Assembly: GCF_900156065.1 (NCBI RefSeq)
Contig: NZ_FTNF01000003.1
Span: forward strand, 248,001 to 312,000
Length of the DNA: 64,000 nucleotides
Direction: 5' to 3'
Source of the DNA: Micromonospora avicenniae
Lineage (GTDB): Bacteria > Actinomycetota > Actinomycetes > Mycobacteriales > Micromonosporaceae
Positions within the stretch are counted from its first letter, which is position 1. Every line of letters starts with the position of its first letter. Of the stretch, positions 1 through 8,503 are shown piece after piece. The notes beneath the pieces are model-generated. The model was not told the DNA's origin. It made no database searches and saw only the letters and a program-made list of their open reading frames with translations. Made by a program: the position numbers and the translations under genes.

Positions 1-191
1 GCCCGGGTCAGCCGGGTTATCCGCAGGGTCCGGGCTACCCGTCCTCCGGTGACCCCTCCTACCCGCCGATCCCCGGTCAGCCGCCGGCCGGTCAGCCGCC
101 GACGTTCGGTCAGCCGCCGACGTTCGGTCAGCCCGGTGACCAGCCGCCCTCGTCGGACCGGCCCGGCCCGACCCCGCCGCCGATGAGCTGA
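1..191 (+). CDS. C-terminal end of a Pro/Gly/Gln-rich protein (partial)
   Basis: The window opens inside a gene whose reading frame starts at base 3 and stops with TGA at 189-191. The visible 62 residues are almost entirely Pro, Gly, Gln, Ser, Thr and Tyr, with a repeated GQPPTF unit at about residues 32-43. Such low-complexity tails are common at the ends of actinobacterial membrane or septum-associated proteins, but the folded part lies outside the window, so no function can be given. Codon use is the same high-GC pattern as in the neighbours. Confidence 0.75.
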   Translation, partial: PGQPGYPQGPGYPSSGDPSYPPIPGQPPAGQPPTFGQPPTFGQPGDQPPSSDRPGPTPPPMS

Positions 192-219
192 CGGCCGGAG
201 AACGGCCATGCTGACGGGT

Positions 220-255
220 CCCTCCGATAGGTTGCAGTCGACGTCTATCGGAGGG
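220..255 (+). promoter_or_regulatory. Perfect hairpin covering the ribosome binding site of the next gene
   Basis: An 11-bp perfect inverted repeat: CCCTCCGATAG at 220-230 pairs with CTATCGGAGGG at 245-255 around a 14-nt loop. The right arm contains GGAGGG, the Shine-Dalgarno sequence of the GTG start at 263. It could end transcription of the upstream gene, or hide the ribosome binding site when folded. Confidence 0.6.
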
Positions 256-262
256 ATCCGTC

Positions 263-895
263 GTGTCGTACCCGTATCCGGTGCCGACCCGCCGTCCCGC
301 CGCGGTCACGGTGGCGATGGCCGTGCTGCTGCTGATGGCGGTCGTCGCCGTCGCGTACGCCATGGCCGGGCTGCTGGTGATCGGCGGCACCGTCGACCGG
401 TTCCGCTCCGCCGCGAGCGGCGCCCCCGCCGACCAGGTCGACGGCACGGTCGCGCTGCTGCACGCCTCCGCGGTGGTCTCCGCCGTGCTCAGCCTGCTGG
501 CCGGCGTGCTTCTCGCCGGTCTGGCGGTCGGCGTGGGTGGCGGACGCGCCGGCGCCCGGGTGACGGTCTGGGTCGTCAGCGGGCTCGGCGCGTTCTGTGG
601 CTGCGCTGGCCTCGCGCTGTTCGTCGGCCAGCGGTCGGTGCCGTTGCGGTTGGGTGCCCAGGACCAGACGAACGGCGAACTTTTCGGCCTGATCGCCGAC
701 GCTTACCCGTCATGGTGGATCCCCCTGGGCGGGGGGCTTTCGATCGGGCAAACACTCGGTTACCTTGTGGTAGCCGCGCTGCTGGCCCTGCCGGCGGCGA
801 ACGTGTGGTTCCGCCGTCGATCCACGCCAGCCGCACCACCCGGGCCCCCGCCCGCCCCGTACCAGCCAGCATCGATCCTGCCGCCGTACAGCTGA
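263..895 (+). CDS. Four-helix membrane protein of unknown function
   Basis: A 210-residue protein starting at a GTG 7 nt after GGAGGG. It has a short N-terminal segment with PYP and RRP, then four hydrophobic helices at about residues 14-42, 66-91, 97-119 and 145-172, and a proline-rich cytoplasmic tail ending in PPYS. A small Cys-containing motif (FCGCAG) lies in the third helix. I do not recognise a named family. The SDR gene follows after 9 bp, so the two are probably co-transcribed, but that does not reveal a role. The upstream hairpin at 220-255 may control its translation. Confidence 0.75.
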   Translation: MSYPYPVPTRRPAAVTVAMAVLLLMAVVAVAYAMAGLLVIGGTVDRFRSAASGAPADQVDGTVALLHASAVVSAVLSLLAGVLLAGLAVGVGGGRAGARVTVWVVSGLGAFCGCAGLALFVGQRSVPLRLGAQDQTNGELFGLIADAYPSWWIPLGGGLSIGQTLGYLVVAALLALPAANVWFRRRSTPAAPPGPPPAPYQPASILPPYS

Positions 896-904
896 GGACC
901 CTCC

Positions 905-1714
905 GTGACGTCCCACTCCGCGCCCGACGAGCAGCGGGCCCTGGTGACCGGTGCGACGGCCGGCATCGGTGCGGCGTTCGCCCGCCGGCTGGCGGCCGAC
1001 GGTTGGCACCTGGTGCTGGTCGCCCGCGATGCCGACCGCCTCGCCGACATGGCCGCCGAACTCAGGGAGCGCCGCGGACGAGACGTCGAGATCATCTCGA
1101 CCGATCTGTCCACCGACGACGGTTGCGTCGTCGTGGAGCGGCGGCTCGTCGCTGACGCCCCGATCGATCTGCTGGTCAACAATGCCGGGATCAGCCTCAA
1201 CAAGCCTTTTCTGCGTTCCTCGGCGGAGGACGAGGCCCGATTGCTGCGTCTCAACGTGCACGCGGTGATGCGCCTGACCCTCGCCGCGTTGCGGCCGATG
1301 ACCGATCGGCGGCGCGGGGCAGTGATAAATGTCTCTTCGGTTGCTGGTTTCGGCGCGGTCATGCCCGGTTCGACGTACTCGGCCAGCAAGGCGTGGGTCA
1401 CCAACTTCAGCGAGTCCGTCGGACAGTCGGCGCGGCCGTTCGGCGTACGTGTGATGGCGCTCTGCCCCGGCTACACGCGCACCGAGTTCCATCAGCGGGC
1501 CGGCATCAACATGTCCAAGACGCCGGGCTGGATGTGGCTGCAAGCCGACGACGTGGTCGACGAAGCGCTGCGTGACCTGCGGAAAGGCAAGCTGGTGAGC
1601 GTTCCGTCGTGGAGATACAAGCTCGCCGTCGCCGGTCTTCGGCACGCGCCGCGGCGCTTGTTGCACGCGGTCTCCCAGGACACCCGGGGCCGGACCGGCC
1701 GGGACGCGAACTGA
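905..1714 (+). CDS. Short-chain dehydrogenase/reductase (SDR)
   Basis: A 269-residue classical SDR. The nucleotide-binding motif TGATAGIG is at residues 16-23, the structural NNAG motif at about 96-99, the catalytic Ser in NVSS and the YxxxK motif (YSASK) at about 158-162. The spacing after TGxxxGxG suits NADP(H). Family members reduce or oxidise hydroxyl/keto groups on a wide range of substrates, so the substrate cannot be named. The closest general type is the YqjQ/DltE-like cytosolic SDR. It starts at GTG 905, 9 bp after the membrane protein gene, and its C terminus has a basic tail (RRLLHAVSQDTRGR). Confidence 0.88.
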   Translation: MTSHSAPDEQRALVTGATAGIGAAFARRLAADGWHLVLVARDADRLADMAAELRERRGRDVEIISTDLSTDDGCVVVERRLVADAPIDLLVNNAGISLNKPFLRSSAEDEARLLRLNVHAVMRLTLAALRPMTDRRRGAVINVSSVAGFGAVMPGSTYSASKAWVTNFSESVGQSARPFGVRVMALCPGYTRTEFHQRAGINMSKTPGWMWLQADDVVDEALRDLRKGKLVSVPSWRYKLAVAGLRHAPRRLLHAVSQDTRGRTGRDAN

Positions 1715-1867
1715 TCCGTCGCCCGGGACCGGCACCGCCCGGATCTCGTTCGTCAGGTGGCGAGCGGAGCGGGCTTCGTCGCGCAGAGTAGTCGTATATC
1801 GCCATGCATCGGTCGCCCGAGCGATGGATACCGGTGGACCCCAGACGCGGCTCACAGACTCGAGCAG

Positions 1868-1873
1868 TACCCT
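1868..1873 (+). promoter_or_regulatory. -10 element for pyrE, suggesting a leaderless transcript
   Basis: TACCCT ends 8 nt before the pyrE ATG at 1882, and no Shine-Dalgarno sequence precedes that ATG. Actinobacteria often use leaderless mRNAs with the -10 box at this distance. No convincing -35 box is visible. Confidence 0.35.
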
Positions 1874-1881
1874 CTATCGCC

Positions 1882-2421
1882 ATGGGGGACCACGACGACC
1901 TGCGTAAATTCATCACCGATCTGGCCGTGGTACACGGCAAGGTGGTGCTCTCCTCCGGCATCGAGGCGGACTGGTACGTCGATCTGCGACGTGTCACGCT
2001 CCATAACCAGGCGGCACCGTTGGTCGGTCGAGTGATGCTCGACCTCACCGCCGACTGGGAGTACGACGCGGTCGGCGGCCTGACCCTGGGCGCCGATCCG
2101 ATCGCCGTCTCGATGCTGCACGCCTCTGCTCCGACCGATCGGCCTCTGGACGCCTTCGTGGTGCGCAAGGCCGGTAAGGCGCACGGGTTGCAGCGACGGA
2201 TCGAGGGACCGGATGTCGCCGGTCGTCGAGTACTCGCGGTTGAGGACACATCGACGACGGGGTCGAGTGTGTTGACCGCGGTGGAAGCGCTACGCGAGGC
2301 CGGGGCCGAGGTCATCGGTGTGGCGGTTATTGTTGATCGAGGTGCCGGCGACGCGGTGCGAGCCGCCGGACTGCCTTATCGGGCGGCCTATACGTTGGCT
2401 GACCTCGGCCTTGTGGCGTAA
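1882..2421 (+). CDS. pyrE: Orotate phosphoribosyltransferase
   Basis: A 179-residue cytosolic enzyme that joins orotate to PRPP to make orotidine 5'-phosphate in pyrimidine synthesis. The PRPP-binding motif VLAVEDTSTTGSS lies at about residues 117-129, and the N-terminal half has the usual SSGIEADWYVDLR substrate segment. I chose ATG 1882 because the protein then begins MGDHDDLRKF, the usual family start. An upstream in-frame ATG at 1804 would add 26 unrelated residues. The gene stands alone here, followed by an ArsR regulator 57 bp downstream, and has its own likely promoter at 1868. Confidence 0.93.
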   Translation: MGDHDDLRKFITDLAVVHGKVVLSSGIEADWYVDLRRVTLHNQAAPLVGRVMLDLTADWEYDAVGGLTLGADPIAVSMLHASAPTDRPLDAFVVRKAGKAHGLQRRIEGPDVAGRRVLAVEDTSTTGSSVLTAVEALREAGAEVIGVAVIVDRGAGDAVRAAGLPYRAAYTLADLGLVA

Positions 2422-2478
2422 AAGTCTGCCGATTCGGATCTGCTGATATGCAGGCGGATCGATGCTGCTGGTGGAAGG

Positions 2479-2856
2479 ATGGAAAACGTGGGAACTGCGT
2501 TGGCTGAAATGACTATGCCTCAGATCTCGCCGCTCGCCGGCGAGCCGATCGAACGTGCCGATGCCGAGCGTCTCGCCGGGGTTCTCAAGGCCCTCGCCGA
2601 CCCTGCCCGGCTGCGGCTGCTGAGCCTGATCCAGTCGGCTCCAGAGGGCGAGGCGTGCGTTTGTGACCTGACCGCGCCGCTCGGCCTCTCGCAGCCGACG
2701 GTCAGCCATCACCTGCGCATCCTCACCGAGGCCGGCTTGCTGGAGCGGGAGAAGCGCGGTGTGTGGGCCTACTACCGGCTGGTGCCGACGGCGATCGCCA
2801 CGATCGCCGATCTGCTGACCCCGCCGCGCAAGCGGGCCACCAAGAAGGCTCGCTGA
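2479..2856 (+). CDS. ArsR/SmtB-family metal-responsive repressor
   Basis: A 125-residue winged-helix repressor. The recognition helix region SQPTVSHHLRILTEAGLL is at about residues 69-86, preceded by the metal-box variant CVCDL with Cys60, Cys62 and Asp63, the arsenic/cadmium/lead site of ArsR-type sensors. Family members bind their own operator and release it when metal binds. The target is unclear: no metal pump or arsenate reductase is adjacent, and the next gene is a convergent DedA protein. A Lys/Arg tail (RKRATKKAR) closes the protein. Confidence 0.9.
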   Translation: MENVGTALAEMTMPQISPLAGEPIERADAERLAGVLKALADPARLRLLSLIQSAPEGEACVCDLTAPLGLSQPTVSHHLRILTEAGLLEREKRGVWAYYRLVPTAIATIADLLTPPRKRATKKAR

Positions 2857-2868
2857 CCCGTACCGATC

Positions 2869-2904
2869 GTCCGGTGCCCTCCCCGAACCGGGACGGCGCC
2901 GGAC
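2869..2904. terminator. Bidirectional terminator hairpin
   Basis: GTCCGGTGCC (2869-2878) pairs with GGCGCCGGAC (2895-2904), with one G-T position, between the convergent ArsR and DedA genes. Confidence 0.5.
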
Positions 2905-2914
2905 GGCCGGCCGG

Positions 2915-3628
2915 TCAGTGCTTGCCGTAGTGCTGCCGGGTTTCCCGAATCGCTTCCTCGGCGGCGGCCCGTTCCGCAGCGCTGGCACCCCGCTTGGCCG
3001 CGATCCGCGCCCGGAGCAGTTCGATGGCGATCGGGATCACCGAGATCGCCACGATCGCGACCAGGATGAGTTCGATGTTGTCCTTGACGAACGGGATCTG
3101 GCCGAGGAAGTAGCCGAGCACCGTCACGCCGCTGCCCCAGAGCACCCCGCCGATCACGTTGTAGGTCACGAACGTGCGGTAGTTCATCCGGCTGACCCCT
3201 GCCACGATCGGCGTGAACGTCCGCACGATCGGCACGAAGCGGGCCAGCACGATCGAGCGGGCGCCGTACTTCTCGAAGAACTCGTGCGCCTTCAGCACGT
3301 TCTCCTGCTTGAACAACCGGGAGTTGGGCCGCCGGAAGAGCGATGGCCCCACCTTCCGGCCGAACGCGTACCCCACCTGGTCACCGGCGACCGCTGCGAT
3401 CGTGACCAGTAGGCAGACCAGCCAGAGCGGGTAGGTGATGTATTGCCCGTCCGCCGTCAGCAGGCCCGCCGTGAAGAGCAGCGAGTCGCCCGGCAGGAAG
3501 AAGCCGATCAGCAGACCCGACTCGGCGAAGACGATGGCCAGGATGCCGAGCAGCCCGAACGTCGAGATCAACCACTCCGGGTCGAGCCAGTCAGGGCCCA
3601 GGGCCAGGGTGGTGGTGGGCGTCGGCAC
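2915..3628 (-). CDS. DedA/SNARE-associated family membrane protein
   Basis: A 237-residue polytopic membrane protein of the DedA family (VTT domain), proposed lipid flippases or transporters linked to membrane potential and envelope stability. The family pattern is visible: an N-terminal E-S-G-L segment followed by FFLPGDSLLF, the GDQVGYAFGRKVGPSLFRR stretch, and ARFVPIVRTFTPIVAGVSRMNY with its conserved Arg-Phe-Pro-x-x-Arg. Its start is GTG 3628, preceded by GGAGGT. The C terminus is charged and cytoplasmic. Two shorter, more distant DedA proteins occur at 24998 and 27724. A TAGACT -10 box on the minus strand (3687-3692) could serve this gene. Confidence 0.9.
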   Translation of the reverse strand: MPTPTTTLALGPDWLDPEWLISTFGLLGILAIVFAESGLLIGFFLPGDSLLFTAGLLTADGQYITYPLWLVCLLVTIAAVAGDQVGYAFGRKVGPSLFRRPNSRLFKQENVLKAHEFFEKYGARSIVLARFVPIVRTFTPIVAGVSRMNYRTFVTYNVIGGVLWGSGVTVLGYFLGQIPFVKDNIELILVAIVAISVIPIAIELLRARIAAKRGASAAERAAAEEAIRETRQHYGKH

Positions 3629-3866
3629 GAGCGACCTCCGATCTAACGGTGGGGGCGTTCAGTCGCCGGCGGCGACGGCACGTCCGTAGTCTAGGTGGCC
3701 GTCCGAGACGCCCGGTGCTCGACGTCACACCTGTGTCGGCTGTCGCAGCCCGCCGTCCGGATCCGCTGCGTGCCGGTCCCCTCGGCCACCACCAGCACCT
3801 GCCCGGCCACCGGCGGCTACTTCCGGCACCCGCCCGGCCGGGCCGGGGCACCCGTCGGGCCGAGAC

Positions 3867-6392
3867 CTACAACCGTGGGTCGACCGGCTCGGACTCGCAG
3901 GCGAGGATCGCGAACACCAGCGCGTGCCGACGCCACAGCGGCACGCCGTCGGCAAGCCCGTCCAGCGCCGCCAGGCCCAGGCCGTGCTCACGCAGCGCCA
4001 GCCCGCGCTTGCGGCCGAGGGAGCGCTGGCGCAGGAGCTTCAGCTGCTCCGGCTCGTCATAGCCCGGGCCGTAGATGATCCGCAGGTACTCCCGCCCCCG
4101 GCACTTGATGCCCGGCTGGAGCAGCGACCCCCGCTTACTGCGGGCGGCGAGACCCGCGTACGGCTTGACGACCATCCCTTCGCCGCCCGCTGCCGTGAGC
4201 GCCAGCCACCAGTCCGTGGCGGCGGCGACCGACGCCTCGTCGGCGAGGTGGACCACCTGTCGCCGCGTCGGCGTGAAGAACTCCGGATCGGCGGCGCAGA
4301 GCCGGTCGGCCAGGTCGAGGTGCCAACCGTGATCCCGGTCGGCGTAACTGCTCTCGGAGCCGGCGAGCACCGCGAACGGTGCCAGGGTCACCCCGCGCAG
4401 ACCCTCGGTCGGCCGGACGTACGCCCGGTAGGCGGCGCTGTAGGCGCGTACCTCGTCGTGCCGGCGGGCCATCCGGTCGCGCAGTTCGCCGACCGGCAGC
4501 CCTCGGGCGGCGGCGGAGTCGAGCGCCTCCCGCACCGCCGGCAGGGCGGCGCGGCCGGCGGCGCCGACCCCGGCGTACTGCTCACGGATCAGGCCGCCCG
4601 CCTTGGCCGACCACGGCAGCAGTTCGGCGTCGAGCAGCAGCCAGTCGGTCTCCAGCTCATCCCAGAGCCCGGCCGCGCCGATCGCCAGCCGCACCCGGTC
4701 GAGCAGCTCGGTGTCGAGCGGCTCTCCGAAGAACGGCCGGCCGGTACGGGTGTGCACCACGCCGCCGCCGGGGCCGAACCGACCACCGTCGCGATCCCGG
4801 CAGACCAGCACCACGGCCCGCGAGCCCATGTGCTTCTCCTCGCAGACCACCCGGTCCACGCCGGCCGCGCGGTAGTCGGCGAACGCGTCCGCCGGGTGTT
4901 CGAGGAACCCCTCCTGACTGGACGTCGAGCAGGGGGCCATCGTCGGCGGTAGCCAGGTCAGCCAGCGCGGGTCGACCGCGAACCGGCTCATCACCTCCAG
5001 CGCGGCGGCGGCGTTCTCGGCGGGTACGGTCAGCGAGCCGTAGCCGTGCTCGATGTGCCGGCGGCCCGCCACGTCGCCCAGCTCCAGCACCTCGTCCGGA
5101 CGGGCCGGCGCAGCGGTCAGCGGCCGGGCCGGGGCGTACCACTCCCGCTCGGCGGCGACGGAGACCAGCTCCCGCTCCGGGTAGCGCAGGGCGGTGAGCC
5201 GGCCGCCGAAGACGCAGCCGGTATCGATGCAGATGGTGTTGTTGACCCACTCCGGCTCGGGCGTGGGCGTGTGCCCGTAGACGACCATCGCCGAACCTCG
5301 GTAGTCGCGCGCCCACGGGTAGCGGACCGGGAGGCCGTACTCGTCGGTCTCGCCGGTGGTCTCCCCGAACAGGGCGAACGCGCGCACCCGGCCGGACGCC
5401 CGGCCCTGGTACTCCTCCTTGAGTCCGGCGTGGGCGACCACGAGCCGGCCCCCGTCGAGCACGAAGTGGCTGACCAGCCCGTTGACGAAGCTCGCCACCG
5501 CCGACACGAACTCGGGTGACTCCGCCTCCAGCTGAGCCATCGTCTCGGCCAGACCGTGGGTGAGCCGGACGTCGCGGCCACGCAACCGGCGCAGCAGCTT
5601 CTGCTCGTGGTTGCCCGGTACGCAGATCGCGTGCCCGGCGGCGACCATGCCCATCACCAGGCGGAGCACGCCGGGAGAGTCCGGGCCGCGGTCCACCAGG
5701 TCGCCGACGAAGACGGCGGTACGCCCCGCCGGATGCGTGGCGTCGACCGGCCGGCCCTGCTCGTCGCGGTGCAGCCGCCAGCCGAGCCGGACCAGCAGCG
5801 ACTCCAACTCGGCGCGGCAGCCGTGCACGTCGCCGACGATGTCGAACGGCCCGGTCAGCTCGCGCCGGTCGTTGAACAGCTTCTCGTACCGGACCTCGGC
5901 GGCGTCGATCTCCTCGGGGCCGCGCAGCACGTGCACCTTCCGGAAGCCCTCCCGGGCCAGCTGCCCGTACGTCCGGCGCAGATCCCGCTGCATCCGGGTG
6001 AGCACCTGCCGGCCGAGGGTGCGATCGGCGCGTACCTCCGTACGCGCCCAGGCCAGCGCCTCGGGCACGTCGAGCACGATCGCGACAGGTAGCACGTCGT
6101 GCTCCCGGGCCACCCGGACCAGCCCGGCCCGGGCGTGCGGCTGGAGGTTGGTCGCGTCGACCACGGTGAGCCGGCCGGCGCGCAGCCGCTTGCCGGCGAC
6201 GTAGTGCAGGGCGTCGAACGCGTCGGCGGAGGCGGACTGGTCGTTCTCGTCGTCCGCCACCATCGCCCGGAACGCATCCGAGGAGAGCACCTGGCTCGGG
6301 AGGAAGTGCCGGCGAGCGAAGGTCGACTTGCCGGAACCGGAGACGCCGACGAGAGCCACCAGGGCGAGTTCGGGGATGTCCAGTACGGTCAC
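3867..6392 (-). CDS. pnkp: RNA-repair polynucleotide kinase-phosphatase-ligase Pnkp
   Basis: An 841-residue three-domain RNA end-healing and sealing enzyme. The N-terminal kinase has the P-loop GVSGSGKST (residues 16-24). The central metallophosphatase shows GDVHG, GDLVDRG and GNHE. The C-terminal ligase-like adenylyltransferase has EEKHMGSRA with the nucleotide-accepting Lys520. Together these domains convert 2',3'-cyclic phosphate and 5'-OH ends of cut RNA into ligatable ends and seal them with help from Hen1. The start is GTG 6392, 7 nt after AAGGAGGAG. A longer frame upstream is only the antisense side of Hen1. Its first 4 nt overlap the end of hen1 (GTGA), so the pair is translationally coupled. 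Confidence 0.93.
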   Translation of the reverse strand: MTVLDIPELALVALVGVSGSGKSTFARRHFLPSQVLSSDAFRAMVADDENDQSASADAFDALHYVAGKRLRAGRLTVVDATNLQPHARAGLVRVAREHDVLPVAIVLDVPEALAWARTEVRADRTLGRQVLTRMQRDLRRTYGQLAREGFRKVHVLRGPEEIDAAEVRYEKLFNDRRELTGPFDIVGDVHGCRAELESLLVRLGWRLHRDEQGRPVDATHPAGRTAVFVGDLVDRGPDSPGVLRLVMGMVAAGHAICVPGNHEQKLLRRLRGRDVRLTHGLAETMAQLEAESPEFVSAVASFVNGLVSHFVLDGGRLVVAHAGLKEEYQGRASGRVRAFALFGETTGETDEYGLPVRYPWARDYRGSAMVVYGHTPTPEPEWVNNTICIDTGCVFGGRLTALRYPERELVSVAAEREWYAPARPLTAAPARPDEVLELGDVAGRRHIEHGYGSLTVPAENAAAALEVMSRFAVDPRWLTWLPPTMAPCSTSSQEGFLEHPADAFADYRAAGVDRVVCEEKHMGSRAVVLVCRDRDGGRFGPGGGVVHTRTGRPFFGEPLDTELLDRVRLAIGAAGLWDELETDWLLLDAELLPWSAKAGGLIREQYAGVGAAGRAALPAVREALDSAAARGLPVGELRDRMARRHDEVRAYSAAYRAYVRPTEGLRGVTLAPFAVLAGSESSYADRDHGWHLDLADRLCAADPEFFTPTRRQVVHLADEASVAAATDWWLALTAAGGEGMVVKPYAGLAARSKRGSLLQPGIKCRGREYLRIIYGPGYDEPEQLKLLRQRSLGRKRGLALREHGLGLAALDGLADGVPLWRRHALVFAILACESEPVDPRL

Positions 6393-7870
6393 GGCCGCTC
6401 CTCCTTCCGGGGCGTCAGCTGCGGCTCCCGGTGGTCCGGGTCCGGCACGTCGATGGTCAGTACGGCCAGCTGGGTGGGGCTGCCCACCTCCGGGTCCTCG
6501 TCGCCGACGCCGGAGAGCCGGAGGCGGTAACCGTAGGTGCCGGCCACCCGCTCGGCCCACGCGGTGAACTCGGCGCGGGTCCACTCGAAGCGGTGGTCGG
6601 CATGCCGGAACCGGCCCGCCGGCAGCCCGTCGTAGCGGACGTTGTACTCGGCGTTCGGGGTGGTCACCACGACGGTGCCCGGCCGGGCGTGCCCGAACAC
6701 CACGTCCTCCAGGGCCGGCAGCCGTGGCGGGTCCAGGTGCTCGATCACCTCCATGAGCACCGCCGCGTCGTAGCCGCGCAGCCGGTCGTCCCGGTAGGTG
6801 AGCGCGGACTGCCAGAGGTTGATCCGGTTGCGCTGCCGCTCCGGCAGCCGGTCCAACCGCAGCCGTCGGGCGGCCAGCGTCAGCGCGTGGCTGGAGACGT
6901 CGGTGCCGACGATCTCGGTGTACCGGCGGTCACCGGCGAGGGCGGTGAGCAGCGCGCCGGAGCCGCAGCCCAGGTCGAGCACGCGGCTCGCACCACTGTC
7001 GGCGAGGGCGGCGAGCACTGCCGCACGCCGGCGGGCCGCCAGCGACGGTCGCCCCTGCGCGGCGGTGTCGGACCCGTCGTCGACAGTGTCGGCGGGCAGC
7101 GGCTCGTCGGTGAGCCGCTCTTCGGCCAGTTGGGTCAGCGCCTGCCCGGCCAGGGCGCGCTGGTGCGCCAGGTAGCGCCGGGTGATCAGCCCCCGTTCCG
7201 GGTGACCGGCCAGCCAGCCGGCGCCGGCCCGGAGCAGCTTCTCCACCTCGTCCGGCGCCACCCAGTAGTGCTTGGCGTCGTCGAGGACGGGGAGCAGCAC
7301 GTACAGGTGGTTGAGCGCGTCGGCGAGCCGCTGGACACCGGTCAGCCGCAGGTCGACGTATCGGCTGTCGCCCCATTCGGGGTACGCCTCGTCGAGCGGG
7401 ATCGGCGTGGCCTCGACCGTCCAGCCGAGCGGGGCGAAGACCCGTACGGCCACCTCGGCGCCGCCCCGGCATCGCAGCACCGGCACCCGCAGCTCCAGGG
7501 GAATCGGGGTCGCTGCCAGCTCCGCGCGTTCCCGCGACTCGCCGCGCAGGGCCGAGCGGAACACCTTGGCCATGGCGGAGGCGAGCAGGCTGGAGGCCGC
7601 GTACGGCCGGTCGTTGACGTACTGCCCGAGGTTGAACGTCTCAGGCGTGGCCGACGGACCGCCGCGTCCGCGCCGACGGGCGCCCGCCAGCCGCAGCGAA
7701 TCCACGTCCAGCAGCAGGGCGGCGGTGCAGCGCTGCTCGTCCGCCTCCGGGTAGAAGACGTGCGCCGTGCCGACCGGTACGTCGAAGGACTGCACCCGGT
7801 CGGGGTGCTTGACCAGCAGGTGACCGAGGTCGGTCGCCGGCCGGTGCGTGGTGGTCAGGGTGAGCAGCAC
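6389..7870 (-). CDS. hen1: RNA 3'-terminal ribose 2'-O-methyltransferase Hen1
   Basis: A 493-residue partner of Pnkp. The N-terminal half is the ligase-activating domain typical of bacterial Hen1. The C-terminal half is a SAM-dependent methyltransferase with the SAM loop VLDLGCGSG and the metal-binding set E374, E377, H378 (EVIEHL) and H423 (FRHADH). Methylation of the 2'-OH at the break protects repaired RNA from being cut again at the same place. I chose GTG 7870 because the protein then begins LLTLTTTHRPATDLG, as in the family. ATG 7879 would add three residues. The Shine-Dalgarno signal is weak. It is divergent from the sigma factor gene and upstream of pnkp in the same operon. Confidence 0.92.
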   Translation of the reverse strand: MLLTLTTTHRPATDLGHLLVKHPDRVQSFDVPVGTAHVFYPEADEQRCTAALLLDVDSLRLAGARRRGRGGPSATPETFNLGQYVNDRPYAASSLLASAMAKVFRSALRGESRERAELAATPIPLELRVPVLRCRGGAEVAVRVFAPLGWTVEATPIPLDEAYPEWGDSRYVDLRLTGVQRLADALNHLYVLLPVLDDAKHYWVAPDEVEKLLRAGAGWLAGHPERGLITRRYLAHQRALAGQALTQLAEERLTDEPLPADTVDDGSDTAAQGRPSLAARRRAAVLAALADSGASRVLDLGCGSGALLTALAGDRRYTEIVGTDVSSHALTLAARRLRLDRLPERQRNRINLWQSALTYRDDRLRGYDAAVLMEVIEHLDPPRLPALEDVVFGHARPGTVVVTTPNAEYNVRYDGLPAGRFRHADHRFEWTRAEFTAWAERVAGTYGYRLRLSGVGDEDPEVGSPTQLAVLTIDVPDPDHREPQLTPRKEERP

Positions 7871-7936
7871 GCCGACCATGGTGGCAGCCGGATCGATCTT
7901 GCGTCGCCCGGTTTTCGCCTGCCCTTCGGCATCAGA

Positions 7937-7987
7937 GGATCCGGGAGGAGACGGCGGGCCGCCGCAATGTTTCGTCCGCCCGGATCC
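7937..7987. repeat. Inverted repeat between hen1 and the sigma factor gene
   Basis: GGATCCGGG (7937-7945) is repeated as CCCGGATCC (7979-7987), and a short palindrome (CGGCGGGCCGCCG) lies between them. It occupies the 147-bp divergent promoter region and could be an operator or part of the 5' leader of the sigma factor mRNA. Confidence 0.4.
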
Positions 7988-8017
7988 GTCATCAGGAGCA
8001 GGAGCTCGGGAGGTGTG

Positions 8018-8503
8018 GTGACGTACGAAGAGTTCGCCGACCCGCGTCTGGCCGCGTTGCTGCGGTACGCGGTGATGCTCACCGGTGATCCACACCAGGC
8101 GGAGGACCTGGTGCAGGAGACGATGGTCCGGGTACAGCTCAACTGGCGGCGGGTGGCTCGGGCCGACTCGCCCGAGCGGTACGTGCGCCGGATGCTCACC
8201 AACCAGTACATCGACTGGCGGCGGGGCTCGTGGGTGCGCCGGGTGCTGTTGCGCGCGGAGCCGGACGAGGCCGTGCCCGCACCCAGCGATCACGCCCAGT
8301 CCTCCGTGGACCGGGACCAGGTCTGGTCCTGGCTGGCCCGGTTGCCCCGCCGCCAGCGGGCCAGCCTGGTGCTGCGCTACTACGAGGACCTGCCGGACGC
8401 GGAGATCGCGGACATCCTGGGCTGCGCCGTCGGCACCGTGCGCTCGTCGATTTCCCGCGCCCTGGCCACCCTTCGGACCGAATACGTGGAGGTCTGCTCG
8501 TGA
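8018..8503 (+). CDS. SigE-family (ECF-type) RNA polymerase sigma factor
   Basis: A 161-residue sigma-70 family protein with region 2 (LLRYAVMLTGDPHQAEDLVQ, residues 13-32, then a Trp-containing -10 recognition stretch) and region 4 (LPRRQRASLVLRYYEDLP and the helix-turn-helix EIADILGCAVGTVRSSISRA). It belongs to the streptomycete SigE-like subgroup of extracytoplasmic-function factors. The start is GTG 8018 after GGGAGG. Another in-frame GTG at 8015 is too close to the ribosome binding site. Its TGA overlaps the next start by 4 nt, and the next protein is membrane-bound with an LCP domain, so the partner regulator is probably that protein. Confidence 0.9.
   Translation: MTYEEFADPRLAALLRYAVMLTGDPHQAEDLVQETMVRVQLNWRRVARADSPERYVRRMLTNQYIDWRRGSWVRRVLLRAEPDEAVPAPSDHAQSSVDRDQVWSWLARLPRRQRASLVLRYYEDLPDAEIADILGCAVGTVRSSISRALATLRTEYVEVCS

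Noticed and set aside
6431-8503. 690-codon open frame on the plus strand
   Set aside because: Antisense to hen1 until it runs in frame into the sigma factor. Only the last 162 codons, from GTG 8018, are real.
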